From positions 1,364,001 to 1,428,000 of the forward strand of contig JASCNX010000001.1 in NCBI GenBank assembly GCA_029968055.1: a DNA stretch of 64,000 bases, in the 5' to 3' direction. Below, in pieces: positions 34,627-44,080 of this stretch (its first letter is position 1; each line of letters begins with the position of its first letter). Made by a program: the position numbers and the translations under genes. The stretch comes from Xenophilus aerolatus. GTDB taxonomy: Bacteria > Pseudomonadota > Gammaproteobacteria > Burkholderiales > Burkholderiaceae_C. The notes beneath the pieces are model-generated. The model saw only the letters and a list, made by a program, of their open reading frames with translations. It did no database searches and was not told where the DNA came from.

Positions 34627-35742
34627 ATGCCGACGCCCCACACCGACCGCCTGCGATGGGACCTGTTCTGCCGGGTCATCGACAACCACGGCGACCTGGG
34701 CGTGTGCTGGCGCCTGGCCCGGCAGCTCGCCGATGTCGGCGACGCGGTGCGGCTGTGGGTGGACGATGGCCGCGCGCTCGGCTGGATGGCGCCGGCAGGC
34801 CATCCTGGCGTGACCGTGGTCGACTGGCGCGATGCCGAGGCCGTGCGCCGCGCCGTGGCCGACGCACCGCCGCCCGACGTGCTGGTCGAAGCCTTCGGCT
34901 GCGACCCGGCGCCGGAATTGGTCGAACTGTTCGCGCGCCACCGCGGCACGGCGCGCCGCCACGCCTGGATCAACCTCGAGTACCTGTCGGCCGAACCTTA
35001 TGTCGAGCGGCTGCACCGCCTGCCCTCCCCGGTCTTTCGGGGCCCGGGCGAAGGGCTGACCAAGTGGTTCTTCTATCCGGGCTTCACGCCGGCCACCGGA
35101 GGGTTGCTGCGCGAACCCGGCCTGGGAACGCGGCACGAGGCCTTCGACCGGCGCGCCTGGCTTGCCGGTCAGGGGATTGCCTGGCAGGGCGAGCGGCTGG
35201 TCTCCCTGTTCTGCTACGAGCCACCCGCGCTGGCGCCGCTGCTTCGGCAATGGATGGATGGCGCCGAGCCGACACGGCTGCTGGTCACCGCCGGCCGCGC
35301 CGCCACCGCCGTGGCGCAGGCGCTGGAGAAGCTGGCCAGCCCCCCGGAGGGGCGCGGCGCGCTGGCTATTTCATACCTGCCGTATCTGCCGCAGCCCGAT
35401 TTCGACGCGCTCCTCGGGTCGTGCGACCTGAACCTCGTGCGCGGCGAGGACTCGTTCGTGCGCGCTCATTGGGCGGGTGCGTCCTTCGTCTGGCAGATCT
35501 ACCCGCAGGACGACGACGCCCACCACGTCAAGCTCAACGCGTGGCTGGACTGGCTCGATGCGCCGGCCTCGCTGCGCGCCTTCCATCACGCGTGGAACGG
35601 CTTTTCGGACGCGCCGCCGGTGCTGCCCGGTACCGCCGCGCTGGCCGACTGGCAGCAGGCCGCGCAGGCAGGCCGCGCGCGGCTGCTGGCGCAGGACGAC
35701 CTTGCCACCCAGTTGCGCCGCTTCGTCAACCAAAAAAGCTAA
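34627..35742 (+). CDS. earP: EF-P arginine-32 rhamnosyltransferase EarP
   Basis: Transfers rhamnose from dTDP-rhamnose to Arg32 of elongation factor P, needed for rescue of ribosomes stalled at polyprolines. The 371-residue inverting GT-B enzyme has the essential aspartate pair Asp19 and Asp23 in [18 protein letters not shown] and the nucleotide-sugar-binding [16 protein letters not shown]. An ATG 36 bases upstream is possible, but the start at [11 protein letters not shown] fits homologues better. The target gene efp follows on the same strand, and its product has Arg32, so substrate and enzyme match. The polyproline-rich TonB in this window (eleven prolines) is an obvious client. Confidence 0.94.
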   Translation: MPTPHTDRLRWDLFCRVIDNHGDLGVCWRLARQLADVGDAVRLWVDDGRALGWMAPAGHPGVTVVDWRDAEAVRRAVADAPPPDVLVEAFGCDPAPELVELFARHRGTARRHAWINLEYLSAEPYVERLHRLPSPVFRGPGEGLTKWFFYPGFTPATGGLLREPGLGTRHEAFDRRAWLAGQGIAWQGERLVSLFCYEPPALAPLLRQWMDGAEPTRLLVTAGRAATAVAQALEKLASPPEGRGALAISYLPYLPQPDFDALLGSCDLNLVRGEDSFVRAHWAGASFVWQIYPQDDDAHHVKLNAWLDWLDAPASLRAFHHAWNGFSDAPPVLPGTAALADWQQAAQAGRARLLAQDDLATQLRRFVNQKS

Positions 35743-35890
35743 AATAGCGGGCTTTGCGGAAATCGGGCCAGCCCCGACGGCCTGTTCGGGGGCCTTCCGC
35801 CCAACCCGCCGCGGGTTCGCAGCGCGCCAGCCTCCGTCAGGGGCCGGCGACCTGCACCGAGCGGCCAACGTCCCCCCAGGACACACACTC

Positions 35891-36445
35891 ATGAAAATCG
35901 CTCAAGAAATCCGCGCCGGCAACGTCATCATGCACGGCAAGGACCCGATGGTCGTGCTCAAGACCGAATACAGCCGCGGCGGCCGCAACAGCGCCACCGT
36001 GCGCATGAAGATGAAGAGCCTGATCGCCAACTTCAACACCGAAGTGGTCTTCAAGGCCGACGACAAGATCGACCAGATCGTCCTGGACAAGAAGGAGTGC
36101 ACCTACTCCTACTTCGCCGACCCCATGTACGTCTGCATGGACAGCGAATACAACCAGTACGAAGTCGAAGCCGAGAACATGGGCGACGCCCTGAACTACC
36201 TCGAGGACGGCATGCCGCTCGAAGTCGTGTTCTACGACGGCAAGGCCATCTCGGTCGAAGTGCCCACCAGCGTCGAGCGCGAGATCACCTGGACCGAACC
36301 GGCCGTCAAGGGCGACACCTCGGGCAAGGTGCTCAAGCCCGCCAAGATCGCCACCGGCTTCGAAGTGCCCGTGCCGCTGTTCGTCTCGCAAGGCGACAAG
36401 ATCGAAATCGACACCCGCACGGGCGAATACCGCAAGCGCGTCTGA
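35891..36445 (+). CDS. efp: Elongation factor P (Arg32 type)
   Basis: Promotes peptide-bond formation at consecutive prolines. The 184-residue protein has the three beta-barrel domains of EF-P; the tip residue is Arg32 in [11 protein letters not shown] rather than Lys, the form activated by EarP rhamnosylation. The C-terminal signature is [19 protein letters not shown]. It is separated by 148 bases from earP; a terminator follows. Confidence 0.98.
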   Translation: MKIAQEIRAGNVIMHGKDPMVVLKTEYSRGGRNSATVRMKMKSLIANFNTEVVFKADDKIDQIVLDKKECTYSYFADPMYVCMDSEYNQYEVEAENMGDALNYLEDGMPLEVVFYDGKAISVEVPTSVEREITWTEPAVKGDTSGKVLKPAKIATGFEVPVPLFVSQGDKIEIDTRTGEYRKRV

Positions 36446-36471
36446 GCGCTGCCTCTCCCTGCGCATCCGTG

Positions 36472-36495
36472 AAGGCTCCCTTGGGAGCCTTTTTA
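36472..36495 (+). terminator. Terminator after efp
   Basis: AAGGCTCC and GGAGCCTT pair around CTTG, followed by TTTTATTTTT, 27 bases past the stop. Confidence 0.85.
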
Positions 36496-36515
36496 TTTTT
36501 GCGTAGGCTGGCGGC

Positions 36516-37304
36516 ATGACCGACCAGCCCGCCCCACCCGCCGTCCGCACCGAAACCGACGGCCCCGTCAGCACCATCGTCCTGAGCCGCCCGCACTGCC
36601 GCAACGCGGTCGACGGCCCCACGGCCGCCCTGCTGCGCGAGGCCTTCGAGCGCTTCGAGGCCGACGACAGCCAGCGCGTGGCCGTGCTGTGGGGCGAACA
36701 CGGCAGCTTCTGTGCGGGTGCCGACCTGGGCGCGGTGAGCGACCCCGCCAGGCGCCACGAACTCGACCCCGAAGGCGGCGGCACCGGGCCGATGGGCCCG
36801 AGCCGCATGGCGCTGAAGAAGCCGCTCATCGCCGCCATCGCCGGCCATGCGGTGGCGGGCGGGCTCGAACTGGCGCTGCTGGCCGACCTGCGCGTGGCGG
36901 AAGACGACGCCGTGCTCGGCGTGTTCTGCCGCCGCTGGGGCGTGCCGCTGATCGACGGCGGCACCGTGCGCCTGCCGCGCATCGTCGGCATGGGCCGGGC
37001 GCTGGACCTGATCCTCACGGGCCGGCCGGTGCCGGCCGACGAGGCCCTGGCCATCGGCCTCGTGAACCGCGTGGTCCCAACGGGCCAGGCGCGCGCCGCG
37101 GCCGAGCAACTGGCGCGCGAGATCGCCGCCTTCCCGCAGCAATGCATGCTGGCAGACCGTGCCTCGGCCTACAGCCAGTGGGACCTGCCGCTGGCCGATG
37201 CCCTGCGCGACGAAGGCCGCCGGGGCGTTCCGATCGTGGCCGCCGAAGGCGCAGCCGGGGCGGCGCGCTTCGTTCAGGGAGCCGGGCGGCACGGCCGGTT
37301 CTGA
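36516..37304 (+). CDS. Enoyl-CoA hydratase/isomerase (crotonase) family protein
   Basis: A 262-residue crotonase. Oxyanion-hole segments are present (GSFCAGADLGAV and IAGHAVAGGLELALLAD), the latter with the first catalytic Glu position of enoyl-CoA hydratase kept. The second catalytic Glu is absent: the aligned stretch is FCRRWGVPLIDGGTVRLPR. This points to a subfamily that may not be a true hydratase, so a specific reaction should not be assumed. It is a single gene after the efp terminator and convergent with the amidase gene. Confidence 0.82.
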   Translation: MTDQPAPPAVRTETDGPVSTIVLSRPHCRNAVDGPTAALLREAFERFEADDSQRVAVLWGEHGSFCAGADLGAVSDPARRHELDPEGGGTGPMGPSRMALKKPLIAAIAGHAVAGGLELALLADLRVAEDDAVLGVFCRRWGVPLIDGGTVRLPRIVGMGRALDLILTGRPVPADEALAIGLVNRVVPTGQARAAAEQLAREIAAFPQQCMLADRASAYSQWDLPLADALRDEGRRGVPIVAAEGAAGAARFVQGAGRHGRF

Positions 37305-37358
37305 GCCGGCCCGGGGGACCTGCGCGACGCGGCCCTGTTTGCGCGTCTCACCGCCGCC

Positions 37359-38813
37359 TCAGCCTTTCTGCGCACTACCGCTCTCGAAACCCCGCACTGC
37401 GGTCGCGAGGGGCGCCGGGGGCAGCACGGCTTCGACGCCGAGGGCCAACGCCAGCAGCGCCGAATCGCCGTTCTCGGCGCCCGTCAATTCCAGCCCGGCA
37501 GGCAGGCCCTCAGCGGTTAGTCCCATCGGCAGGCTCAGCGCCGGCAGGCCGGCCATACCGGCCGGGCCCGTGTTGCGGATGTAGGCCGAGAAGGCGCTGG
37601 TCACGCGCCCGCAGAGCATGACGTCCACATCCTCGCCGATGCGCGCGGCCGTCAAAGGACTGGTTGGAAACACCAGGGCGGCCAGGCCATGGCGCGCGAA
37701 GCACTCCCGGTACGCCGCCTGCATGCGCGGGCGCAGTGTGTGCAGCGCGTGCGCGTAGGCATCGGGTGTGATCGCGCTTGCACCGAAGAGGCGGTCGAAG
37801 AGCGGGCGCACGTCGGGACTGACCACCGCATCGGCAAGCGCACGCGCGTCGAAGGGGCGGCCGTGTCGTGCGAAGTACGCAGCCAGCGCGGGCAGGATCT
37901 CGAACAGCGAGATCGTCATCGATCCTTCGCGGAACAGCGCGTCGGCTTCCGACAGGTCGCAGGGCACCAGCACGGCGCCCGCATCTGCCAGCCGCTCGAG
38001 CGTTTCGCGTGCCAGCCGCTCGACGGGCGGATCGAGTTCCTCCCAGAAGCAGGCCTGCGGCACGCCCAGCCGCACACCCGCCAGTGGCGTCGCCGCCAGT
38101 TGGGCCGGGCCGCCGGCCACGGCATGGTCGAGCAGCACGCAGTCGTCCACGCATCGCGCCATGACGCCGGCGGTGTCGAAGGTCGGTGAGATCGGCACCA
38201 GGCCATCGTCCGGCCAGCGGTGCACCGTCGGGCGGAATCCCGTGAGGCCGCACAGCGCCGCCGGCACGCGCACCGAGCCGCCCGTGTCGGTGCCGATGGC
38301 CGCCGGCGCGGCGCGCAGCCCGAGGAGCGCGGCATTGCCGCCGCTCGAGCCGCCCGTCACGCGCGTGGGATCGAAGGGATTGCGCGAGGGACCGAAGGCA
38401 TGGTTGTGGCCCGTCACGCCCTGGGACCATTCGTGCATGTTCGATTTGCCCAGCACCAGCGCGCCTGCGTCGAGCAGCCGCTGCGCCACGCCGGCGTGGC
38501 GGCGCGGACGGTGATCCGCCATCCACGGGCTGCCGGCGGTCGTCGGCATGCCGGCCACGTCGATGTTGTCCTTGAAGGCCAGCGGCACGCCCCGGAGCGG
38601 GAGCGCGCCGGGCACGGGGCGCCGGGCATCGACGTCGGCCGCGGCTGCAAGCAACGAGGGCAGGTCCAGATGCAGGAAGGCGCCGTAACCTGCGACGGCG
38701 CCAGCCCGGTCCAGCAGCGCCTGCGCGTAGTCGGTGGCGCGCAGTTCGCCCGATGCGATAAGGCGGGCGGCCTCGCGTACAGAAAGGTCGGTCAGCGCAT
38801 GCATTCGGTCCAT
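37359..38813 (-). CDS. Amidase signature family enzyme
   Basis: A 484-residue amidase with the Ser-cisSer-Lys triad: Lys81 (AFKDNIDVAG), Ser156/157 (TGGSSGGNAALLG) and Ser180 (GTDTGGSVRVPAAL). It hydrolyses a carboxamide or related C-N bond, with no signal peptide, so it is cytoplasmic. Lipid, aryl and peptide amidases all share this signature, and the substrate is not evident. It is divergent from the NMT1-type ABC transporter operon with 138 bases between starts, so it is probably part of the same catabolic system and shares its control region. The start chosen is MDRMHALTD; a second ATG three codons in is also possible. Confidence 0.88.
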   Translation of the reverse strand: MDRMHALTDLSVREAARLIASGELRATDYAQALLDRAGAVAGYGAFLHLDLPSLLAAAADVDARRPVPGALPLRGVPLAFKDNIDVAGMPTTAGSPWMADHRPRRHAGVAQRLLDAGALVLGKSNMHEWSQGVTGHNHAFGPSRNPFDPTRVTGGSSGGNAALLGLRAAPAAIGTDTGGSVRVPAALCGLTGFRPTVHRWPDDGLVPISPTFDTAGVMARCVDDCVLLDHAVAGGPAQLAATPLAGVRLGVPQACFWEELDPPVERLARETLERLADAGAVLVPCDLSEADALFREGSMTISLFEILPALAAYFARHGRPFDARALADAVVSPDVRPLFDRLFGASAITPDAYAHALHTLRPRMQAAYRECFARHGLAALVFPTSPLTAARIGEDVDVMLCGRVTSAFSAYIRNTGPAGMAGLPALSLPMGLTAEGLPAGLELTGAENGDSALLALALGVEAVLPPAPLATAVRGFESGSAQKG

Positions 38814-38951
38814 GGAGAGCTTGAATTGGGGCGAAAGCTGCACTCTGGTGCATGTTTCGGGCCAATTGCAGGCTGCAATCAGGCGAACAAGGCTTGATTC
38901 TGTTGGCATGGATACTGCATATGCTATTTTTTGTATTCAAAGGCCCTTCCA

Positions 38952-39959
38952 ATGTCCTTCAAGTCCTTGCGCATCCTGGCTGCCGTCGCGACGTCGATGG
39001 CTCTTCTGGCGGGCACGCCCGCGTCGGCCGCCGAAAAGGTCTCGCTGCGCCTCAAATGGCTGGCGCAGGCACAGTTCGCCGGCTTCTACGTGGCCAAGGC
39101 CAAGGGCTTCTACGACCAGGCGGGGCTCGACCTGACGATCAATCCGGGCGGCCCCAACCTGAACGTCGAGACGCTGGTCGCCGCCGGCAACGACACCTTC
39201 GGCCTGGCCGGCGGCACCGAGACCGTGCTGCTCGCTCGCGAGAAGGGCCTGCCGCTGGTGTGCATCGGCGTGACCGTGCAGAACACGCCCTTCACGTACG
39301 TGGCCTACAAGGACTCCGGCATCACCAAGGTGAAGGACTTCGCCGGCAAGAAGGTCGCCACCTGGTTCACCGGCACGCAGTACACGCTGTACTCGATGCT
39401 CGCTTCCGCCGGCGTGAAGCAGAGCGACCTGACCATCGTTCCGCAGTCGGGCTCGATGGCGCCCTTCGTCGAGAAGCAGTTCGACGTGGCCGCCGCCACC
39501 TACTACAACGAGCTCAACACACTGAAGGAACAGGGCCTGGGCGACAAGCTCACGCTCATCAAGCCCGACGACTACGGCGTCGTCGTGCAGCAGGACACGG
39601 TGCTCGTGTCCGAGAAGTACCGCAACGAGAAGCCGCAGCAGGTGCAGGCCTTCCTGACCGCCACCATCAAGGGCTGGAAGTACGCGCTGCAGAACAAGAA
39701 GGAAGCCATCGACATCGTCATGGCCGCCGCCCCGACCCTGAACCGCGCGCACCAGGAAGCCATGCTCGACGAGTTCGAGAAGCTCGTGAAGGCCGGCAAG
39801 GGCAGCACCGACGGCATCCTGGCCATCGACCTGCCGACGGTCGAGAAGATGCAGACGCAGCTCGTGGGCTACAAGGCGCTGAAGGCACCGGCCGACCTGT
39901 CGAAGGCCTACGACCCGAGCTTCTGGGCCCAGGTGCCCGTGGCCGACAAGAAGTTCTGA
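38952..39959 (+). CDS. ABC transporter substrate-binding protein (NMT1/THI5-like)
   Basis: A 335-residue periplasmic protein with a signal peptide (cleavage after about residue 27, GTPASAAEK) and the NMT1/SsuA fold: SLRLKWLAQAQFAGFYVAKA, GGTETVLLAREKGLPLV, and the later FTGTQYTLYSMLASAGV. Family members bind thiamine pyrimidine precursors, taurine, sulfonates, nitrate or riboflavin; ligand not deducible. The ATG at MSFKSLRIL is chosen with an AAAGG site before it. First gene of a long co-oriented unit running through a bicupin gene. Confidence 0.9.
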   Translation: MSFKSLRILAAVATSMALLAGTPASAAEKVSLRLKWLAQAQFAGFYVAKAKGFYDQAGLDLTINPGGPNLNVETLVAAGNDTFGLAGGTETVLLAREKGLPLVCIGVTVQNTPFTYVAYKDSGITKVKDFAGKKVATWFTGTQYTLYSMLASAGVKQSDLTIVPQSGSMAPFVEKQFDVAAATYYNELNTLKEQGLGDKLTLIKPDDYGVVVQQDTVLVSEKYRNEKPQQVQAFLTATIKGWKYALQNKKEAIDIVMAAAPTLNRAHQEAMLDEFEKLVKAGKGSTDGILAIDLPTVEKMQTQLVGYKALKAPADLSKAYDPSFWAQVPVADKKF

Positions 39960-39989
39960 GCCGGCGCGTCGCCTCCACGACCCGAAGCC

Positions 39990-40841
39990 ATGAAATTCAT
40001 GCCCCATGAAGTGATGCCGCCCGCCGCGAGCGATGCAGCGCCGCCCATGCTCGAGCTGGTCAATGTCTGGAAGCGCTTCGGCGAAGCGCAGGCGCAGACC
40101 GTGGCGGTGTCGAACGTCAACCTGCGGATCGCGAAGGGCGAGTTCGTCACGCTCGTGGGGCCGTCGGGCTGCGGCAAGTCGACGCTCTTCAACATGATCG
40201 CGGGCCTGCTGCCGCCCGACGACGACGGCTCGCTGCTTTTCGGCGGCGCGCCGCAGCGCGATGGCCAGTTGCTCGGCAAGGTGTCGTTCATGCCGCAGCG
40301 CGACCTGCTGTTTCCCTGGCGCACCGTGCTGGACAACGCCATCCTCGCGCTCGAGGTCGAAGGCCTGCCGCGCAGGCAGGCGCGCGAGCGTGCCCGCGCC
40401 ATGCTGCCCGAGTTCGGCCTGGCGGGCTTTGCCGACCACTACCCGCACCAGCTGTCGGGCGGCATGCGCCAGCGTGTTGCGCTGATGCGCACCTTCCTGT
40501 TCGAGCGCGACCTGATGCTGCTCGACGAACCCTTCGGCGCGCTGGACGCCCTGACGCGCAGCCGCATGCAGCACTGGCTGCTCGATATCTGGGCGCGCCA
40601 CTGGCGCACGGTGCTCTTCATCACCCACGACATCGACGAGGCCATCGTGCTGGGCGACCGCGTGCTGGTGATGAGCGCGCGCCCCGGCACGGTGAAGAGC
40701 GAAACCGTCATCGACCTGCCGCGCCCGCGCGACCCCTCGGTGGTGCTCACGCCGGAGTTCATCCGCATCAAGCAGCGCCTGCTCGCCGAGATCGAGGAGG
40801 AAAGCCGCAAGACCTTCGCGCAGGAGGGTTCCGTTTCGTGA
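39990..40841 (+). CDS. ABC transporter ATP-binding protein (SsuB/TauB-like)
   Basis: A 283-residue ATPase: Walker A GPSGCGKST, Q-loop region FMPQRDLLFPWRTV, signature LSGGMRQRVALMR, Walker B LMLLDEPFGALD and switch His in FITHDIDEAIVLGDRV. Forms the uptake complex with the adjacent substrate-binding protein and two permeases. It overlaps the first permease by four bases (GTGA). Confidence 0.93.
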   Translation: MKFMPHEVMPPAASDAAPPMLELVNVWKRFGEAQAQTVAVSNVNLRIAKGEFVTLVGPSGCGKSTLFNMIAGLLPPDDDGSLLFGGAPQRDGQLLGKVSFMPQRDLLFPWRTVLDNAILALEVEGLPRRQARERARAMLPEFGLAGFADHYPHQLSGGMRQRVALMRTFLFERDLMLLDEPFGALDALTRSRMQHWLLDIWARHWRTVLFITHDIDEAIVLGDRVLVMSARPGTVKSETVIDLPRPRDPSVVLTPEFIRIKQRLLAEIEEESRKTFAQEGSVS

Positions 40842-41596
40842 ACGCCTTCCTGCAGCGCGCCCTGCGCTCGCCCGCCCTGGCCTTCCTCGGGCTCGCGCTG
40901 GCCTGGGAACTGTGCGTGCACGCATTCGCCCCCTCGCCGCGCCTTCTGCCTGCGCTCAGCGCCATCGCGCAGGACGCGTGGTCGGTGTGGCCCCAGCTGC
41001 TGCGCGGCTTCGGCCGCACGCTGCTGGAGACCGTGCTCGGCTTCGCGGCGGGCGCGCTCTTCGGCTTCTTCTGCGGCACGGTGTTCACCTATTCGCGCTG
41101 GATGGAGCGCTCCGTCTTCCCGCTCTTCGTGGTCTCGCAGACCGTGCCGGTCGTGGCCTTCGGCGCGCTCATCGTGATCTGGTTCGGCAACTCACTGCTG
41201 GCCAAGGTGATGACCGCCTTCTTCCTGACCTTCTTCCCGGTGACGGTGAACACGCTGCGCGGGCTCAAGTCCTGCGACCCGCAGCGCGTCGCGCTCATGC
41301 GCAGCTTCGGTGCCGACCGCTTCGTCATGTTCTTCAAGCTGGCCGTGCCTTCGGCCCTGCCGCAGGTGATGGTCGGCCTGCGCGTGGCCATCGGCCTGAG
41401 CCTGATCGGTTCGGTGGTGGGCGAGTGGTTCGGCGAGACGGTCGGCCTGGGCGTCATGCTCATGGAGGCGATGAACGCCGACCTGGTCCTGCGCCTGTGG
41501 GTGGTGATGTTCGCCTGCGGGCTGATGGGCGCCATGCTCTACGGGCTGCTCACATTCGTCGAAAGGAGGCTCGTATGGTGGCGCAGCGAAAGCTGA
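40838..41596 (+). CDS. ABC transporter permease (SsuC/TauC-like), first copy
   Basis: A 252-residue permease with about six membrane segments and the EAA-type loop TLRGLKSCDPQRVALMRSFG that contacts the ATPase. GTG start overlapping the ATPase stop. It forms a heterodimer with the following permease gene, which overlaps it by 22 bases. Confidence 0.9.
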   Translation: MNAFLQRALRSPALAFLGLALAWELCVHAFAPSPRLLPALSAIAQDAWSVWPQLLRGFGRTLLETVLGFAAGALFGFFCGTVFTYSRWMERSVFPLFVVSQTVPVVAFGALIVIWFGNSLLAKVMTAFFLTFFPVTVNTLRGLKSCDPQRVALMRSFGADRFVMFFKLAVPSALPQVMVGLRVAIGLSLIGSVVGEWFGETVGLGVMLMEAMNADLVLRLWVVMFACGLMGAMLYGLLTFVERRLVWWRSES

Positions 41597-42333
41597 TGGC
41601 ATCGCCCGTGGTGCCGGTGGTGCTGAGCATCGCCGTGCTGCTGATGGTGTGGGAGGGCGCGATCCTGCTCTTCGGCATCCCGCCCTTCGTGCTGCCCAGC
41701 CTGGATGCGATCGTGCGGCATGCATTCAGCGACACCGGCCGGCTCCTGGCCGCGCTGCTGGCCACGCTCGGCGAAGCGCTCGGCGGCTATGCGCTGGGCA
41801 GCCTGCTCGGCCTGCTGCTGGCCGTGGTGCTGCTGCTCGCGCCGCCCCTGGAGCGCATCGTCATGCCGCTGGCAGTCGCGGTGAACGCGGTGCCGACGGT
41901 CGCCTATGCGCCGCTCTTCCTGATCTGGTTCGGGCTCGGCGCGGCCTCGAAGGTGGCCCTGGTGGCGTTGGCGGTCGGCTTCACCATGCTGGTGAATGCG
42001 CTGCACGGCCTCAAGCAGGCCGACGCCGCTGCGGTCAACCTGATGCGCAGCTTCGGGGCCGGGCCGCTGAAGATCGTCTGGCGCCTGCGCCTGCCGGTGG
42101 CGATGCCCTCCGTGGTCACCGCGCTGCGTGTCTCGGTGCCGCGCAGCATGATCGTGGCGATCGTCGGCGAGATGCTGGGCGCCTATGCCGGGCTCGGCCG
42201 GATGATCTATGAATCGACGCAGCAGGTGGACCTGCTGAGCGTGTGGGCGGCGGTGCTGGTGGCCTCGCTGGCGAGCATGGTCTTCTACGGCGTGCTGGTG
42301 TGGATCGACCAGAAACTGGTCTGGTGGCGATGA
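41575..42333 (+). CDS. ABC transporter permease (SsuC/TauC-like), second copy
   Basis: A 252-residue permease with about six membrane segments and the EAA loop ALHGLKQADAAAVNLMRSFG. It is preceded by AAAGGAGG and overlaps the first permease by 22 bases and the aldolase start by four (ATGATGA). Having two different permeases suggests a heterodimeric channel. Confidence 0.9.
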   Translation: MVAQRKLMASPVVPVVLSIAVLLMVWEGAILLFGIPPFVLPSLDAIVRHAFSDTGRLLAALLATLGEALGGYALGSLLGLLLAVVLLLAPPLERIVMPLAVAVNAVPTVAYAPLFLIWFGLGAASKVALVALAVGFTMLVNALHGLKQADAAAVNLMRSFGAGPLKIVWRLRLPVAMPSVVTALRVSVPRSMIVAIVGEMLGAYAGLGRMIYESTQQVDLLSVWAAVLVASLASMVFYGVLVWIDQKLVWWR

Positions 42334-43103
42334 TGACAAAGACGAACCCTGCGGCCTACCCCGAGACCGAAGCCGAGCTGCGGGTGCAGCTCGCCGCCTG
42401 CTACCGGCTGGTGGCGCACTTCGGCATGGACGACCTGATCTACAACCACATCTCCGCGCGCGTGCCGGGGCCGCAGCATCACTTCCTCATCAACCCCTAC
42501 GGGCTGCTGTTCTCGGAAGTCACGGCCTCCTCGCTGGTGAAGATCGACCTGGACGGCCACAAAGTGGACGACACCGACGCCGAGGTCAACCGCGCCGGCT
42601 TCGTGATCCACAGCGCGATCCATGCGGGCCGTCCCGATGCGCTGTGCGTGCTGCATACCCACTCCGAGGCCGGCACCGCGATCGCCGCCATGCCGCACGG
42701 CCTCGCGCCGCTGAGCCAGTTCGCGATGCGCTACCAGGGCCACACCGCCTTCCACGACTACGAAGGCGTGGCGCTGGAGACCGGCGAGCGCGAGCGGCTG
42801 GTGCGCGACCTGGGGCCCCACCACACGCTGGTGCTGCGCAACCACGGCATCCTGACCGTGGGACGCACCATCCCCGAGGCCTTCATCCTCATGTACTACT
42901 TCGAGAAGGCGGCCAAGGTGCAGCTGCTCGCGCAAGCCGGCCTCGCCGCCGGCGAGCAGCTGGTGTACCCGCAGCCCGAAGCGAGCGCGCTGGCCGCGCG
43001 CCAGTTCACCGAATTTGCCGGCGACATCCTGCCGCCCGGCACGCGCGAATGGCCCGCGTTCCTGCGCATGCTGGAGCGCACGCAGCCGGACTACCGGCTC
43101 TGA
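42330..43103 (+). CDS. Class II aldolase/adducin family protein
   Basis: A 257-residue zinc-type aldolase-fold protein. Metal ligands are His109 and His111 (VLHTHSEAGTA) and a C-terminal His in LRNHGILTVGRTIPEAF, with HISARVPGP near the N-terminus. Family reactions are retro-aldol cleavage, epimerisation or decarboxylation of hydroxy-carbonyl compounds (fuculose/ribulose phosphates, 3-oxo-tetronates and similar). Which applies is not clear. It is translationally coupled to the transporter permease, so it likely acts on the imported compound or an early product. Confidence 0.87.
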   Translation: MMTKTNPAAYPETEAELRVQLAACYRLVAHFGMDDLIYNHISARVPGPQHHFLINPYGLLFSEVTASSLVKIDLDGHKVDDTDAEVNRAGFVIHSAIHAGRPDALCVLHTHSEAGTAIAAMPHGLAPLSQFAMRYQGHTAFHDYEGVALETGERERLVRDLGPHHTLVLRNHGILTVGRTIPEAFILMYYFEKAAKVQLLAQAGLAAGEQLVYPQPEASALAARQFTEFAGDILPPGTREWPAFLRMLERTQPDYRL

Positions 43104-43150
43104 CTGCCGTTCATCCCTTCCTTCCCCTCCCCTTCCCACCTCCAGAGACC

Positions 43151-43990
43151 ATGCAATTCGAGAACCTCACGCCCTTCCTCGGTACGGAAGTCAAGGGCAT
43201 CGACCTGCGCGAACCGGTGAGCGACGCCGAGTTCGCCGTGCTGCGCGAAACACTCAACCAGCGCTCGGTGCTGCTGTTTCGCGGCCAGCGCATCAACGAG
43301 GCCCAGCATGTGGCCTTCTCGCGCCGCTTCGGGCCGCTGCTGGGCCACGTGCTCACGCAGTTCCTGAAGAAGGAGCATCCCGAGGTGTACGTGCTGTCGA
43401 ACGTGTCGGAGAACGGCAAACCCATCGGCAACCACAAGGAAGGCTGGAATTGGCATTCCGACCTCTCGTACAAGGCCGAGCCCTCGATGGGCGCGCTGCT
43501 GTATGCGCTCGAGGTGCCGCCGGTGGAGGGCGACACCTTCTTCGCCTCGATGCATGCCGCCTACGACGCGCTCGACGACGACATGAAGGCGCGCATCCGC
43601 CATCTCACCGCCACCCACAGCTACGCCAACTACTACGGCAAGGCCTTCGCCGACCGCAACCCGCTCACGCCCGAGCAGCTGGCCGCCACGCCCGACGTGG
43701 TGCACCCGCTGGTGCGCACCCATCCCGAGACCGGCCGCCTCTCGCTGTACGTGGGCGAAGACGTGGTCAAGCAGATCGACGGGCTGCCCGCCGACGAGAG
43801 CGCCGAACTGCTGGCCGAGCTGAACGCGCACGCCATCTCGCCGGAGTTCAGCTACCGCCACAAGTGGCTGGCCGGCGACCTGCTGGTGTGGGACAACCGC
43901 TGCACCATGCATTGCGCCACGCCTTACGACGACAACGTGTACCGCCGCGTGATGCACCGCACCACCGTCGCCGGAGACCGCCCGTTCTGA
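43151..43990 (+). CDS. TauD/TfdA-family Fe(II)/2-oxoglutarate dioxygenase
   Basis: A 279-residue dioxygenase with the facial triad His102-x-Asp104 (WNWHSDLSYKAEP) and His254 (NRCTMHCATPYDD), and the 2-oxoglutarate-binding Arg266/Arg270 (RRVMHRTTVAGD). TauD relatives hydroxylate carbon next to a leaving group, such as sulfite from taurine or a phenol from 2,4-D, or cleave ethers. Genes for taurine sulfur release (taurine dehydrogenase, Xsc) are absent, so taurine is not the default guess. Lies between the aldolase and the GntR regulator. Confidence 0.92.
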   Translation: MQFENLTPFLGTEVKGIDLREPVSDAEFAVLRETLNQRSVLLFRGQRINEAQHVAFSRRFGPLLGHVLTQFLKKEHPEVYVLSNVSENGKPIGNHKEGWNWHSDLSYKAEPSMGALLYALEVPPVEGDTFFASMHAAYDALDDDMKARIRHLTATHSYANYYGKAFADRNPLTPEQLAATPDVVHPLVRTHPETGRLSLYVGEDVVKQIDGLPADESAELLAELNAHAISPEFSYRHKWLAGDLLVWDNRCTMHCATPYDDNVYRRVMHRTTVAGDRPF

Positions 43991-44080
43991 CACCGGACCT
44001 CACGCGCCAGCCGTCCGCCGAACCGGCACAAGCCCGCACGAGCACCGCCAAAGACAGACACAACAAAGGAAGGCAAGACC

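Noticed and set aside
36516-37304. Fatty acid enoyl-CoA hydratase in beta-oxidation
   Set aside because: The second catalytic Glu is replaced, so a specific hydratase call is not supported; kept as crotonase family only.
38952-42333. Thiamine precursor (HMP) transporter based on NMT1 domain
   Set aside because: No thiamine genes and no TPP riboswitch seen; the NMT1 fold binds many ligands.
38952-43990. Taurine or sulfonate uptake operon (tau/ssu)
   Set aside because: TauD-like and SsuABC-like genes occur, but taurine dehydrogenase, Xsc, SsuD/E and other sulfur genes are missing, and the aldolase and aminotransferase context does not fit; ligand left open.
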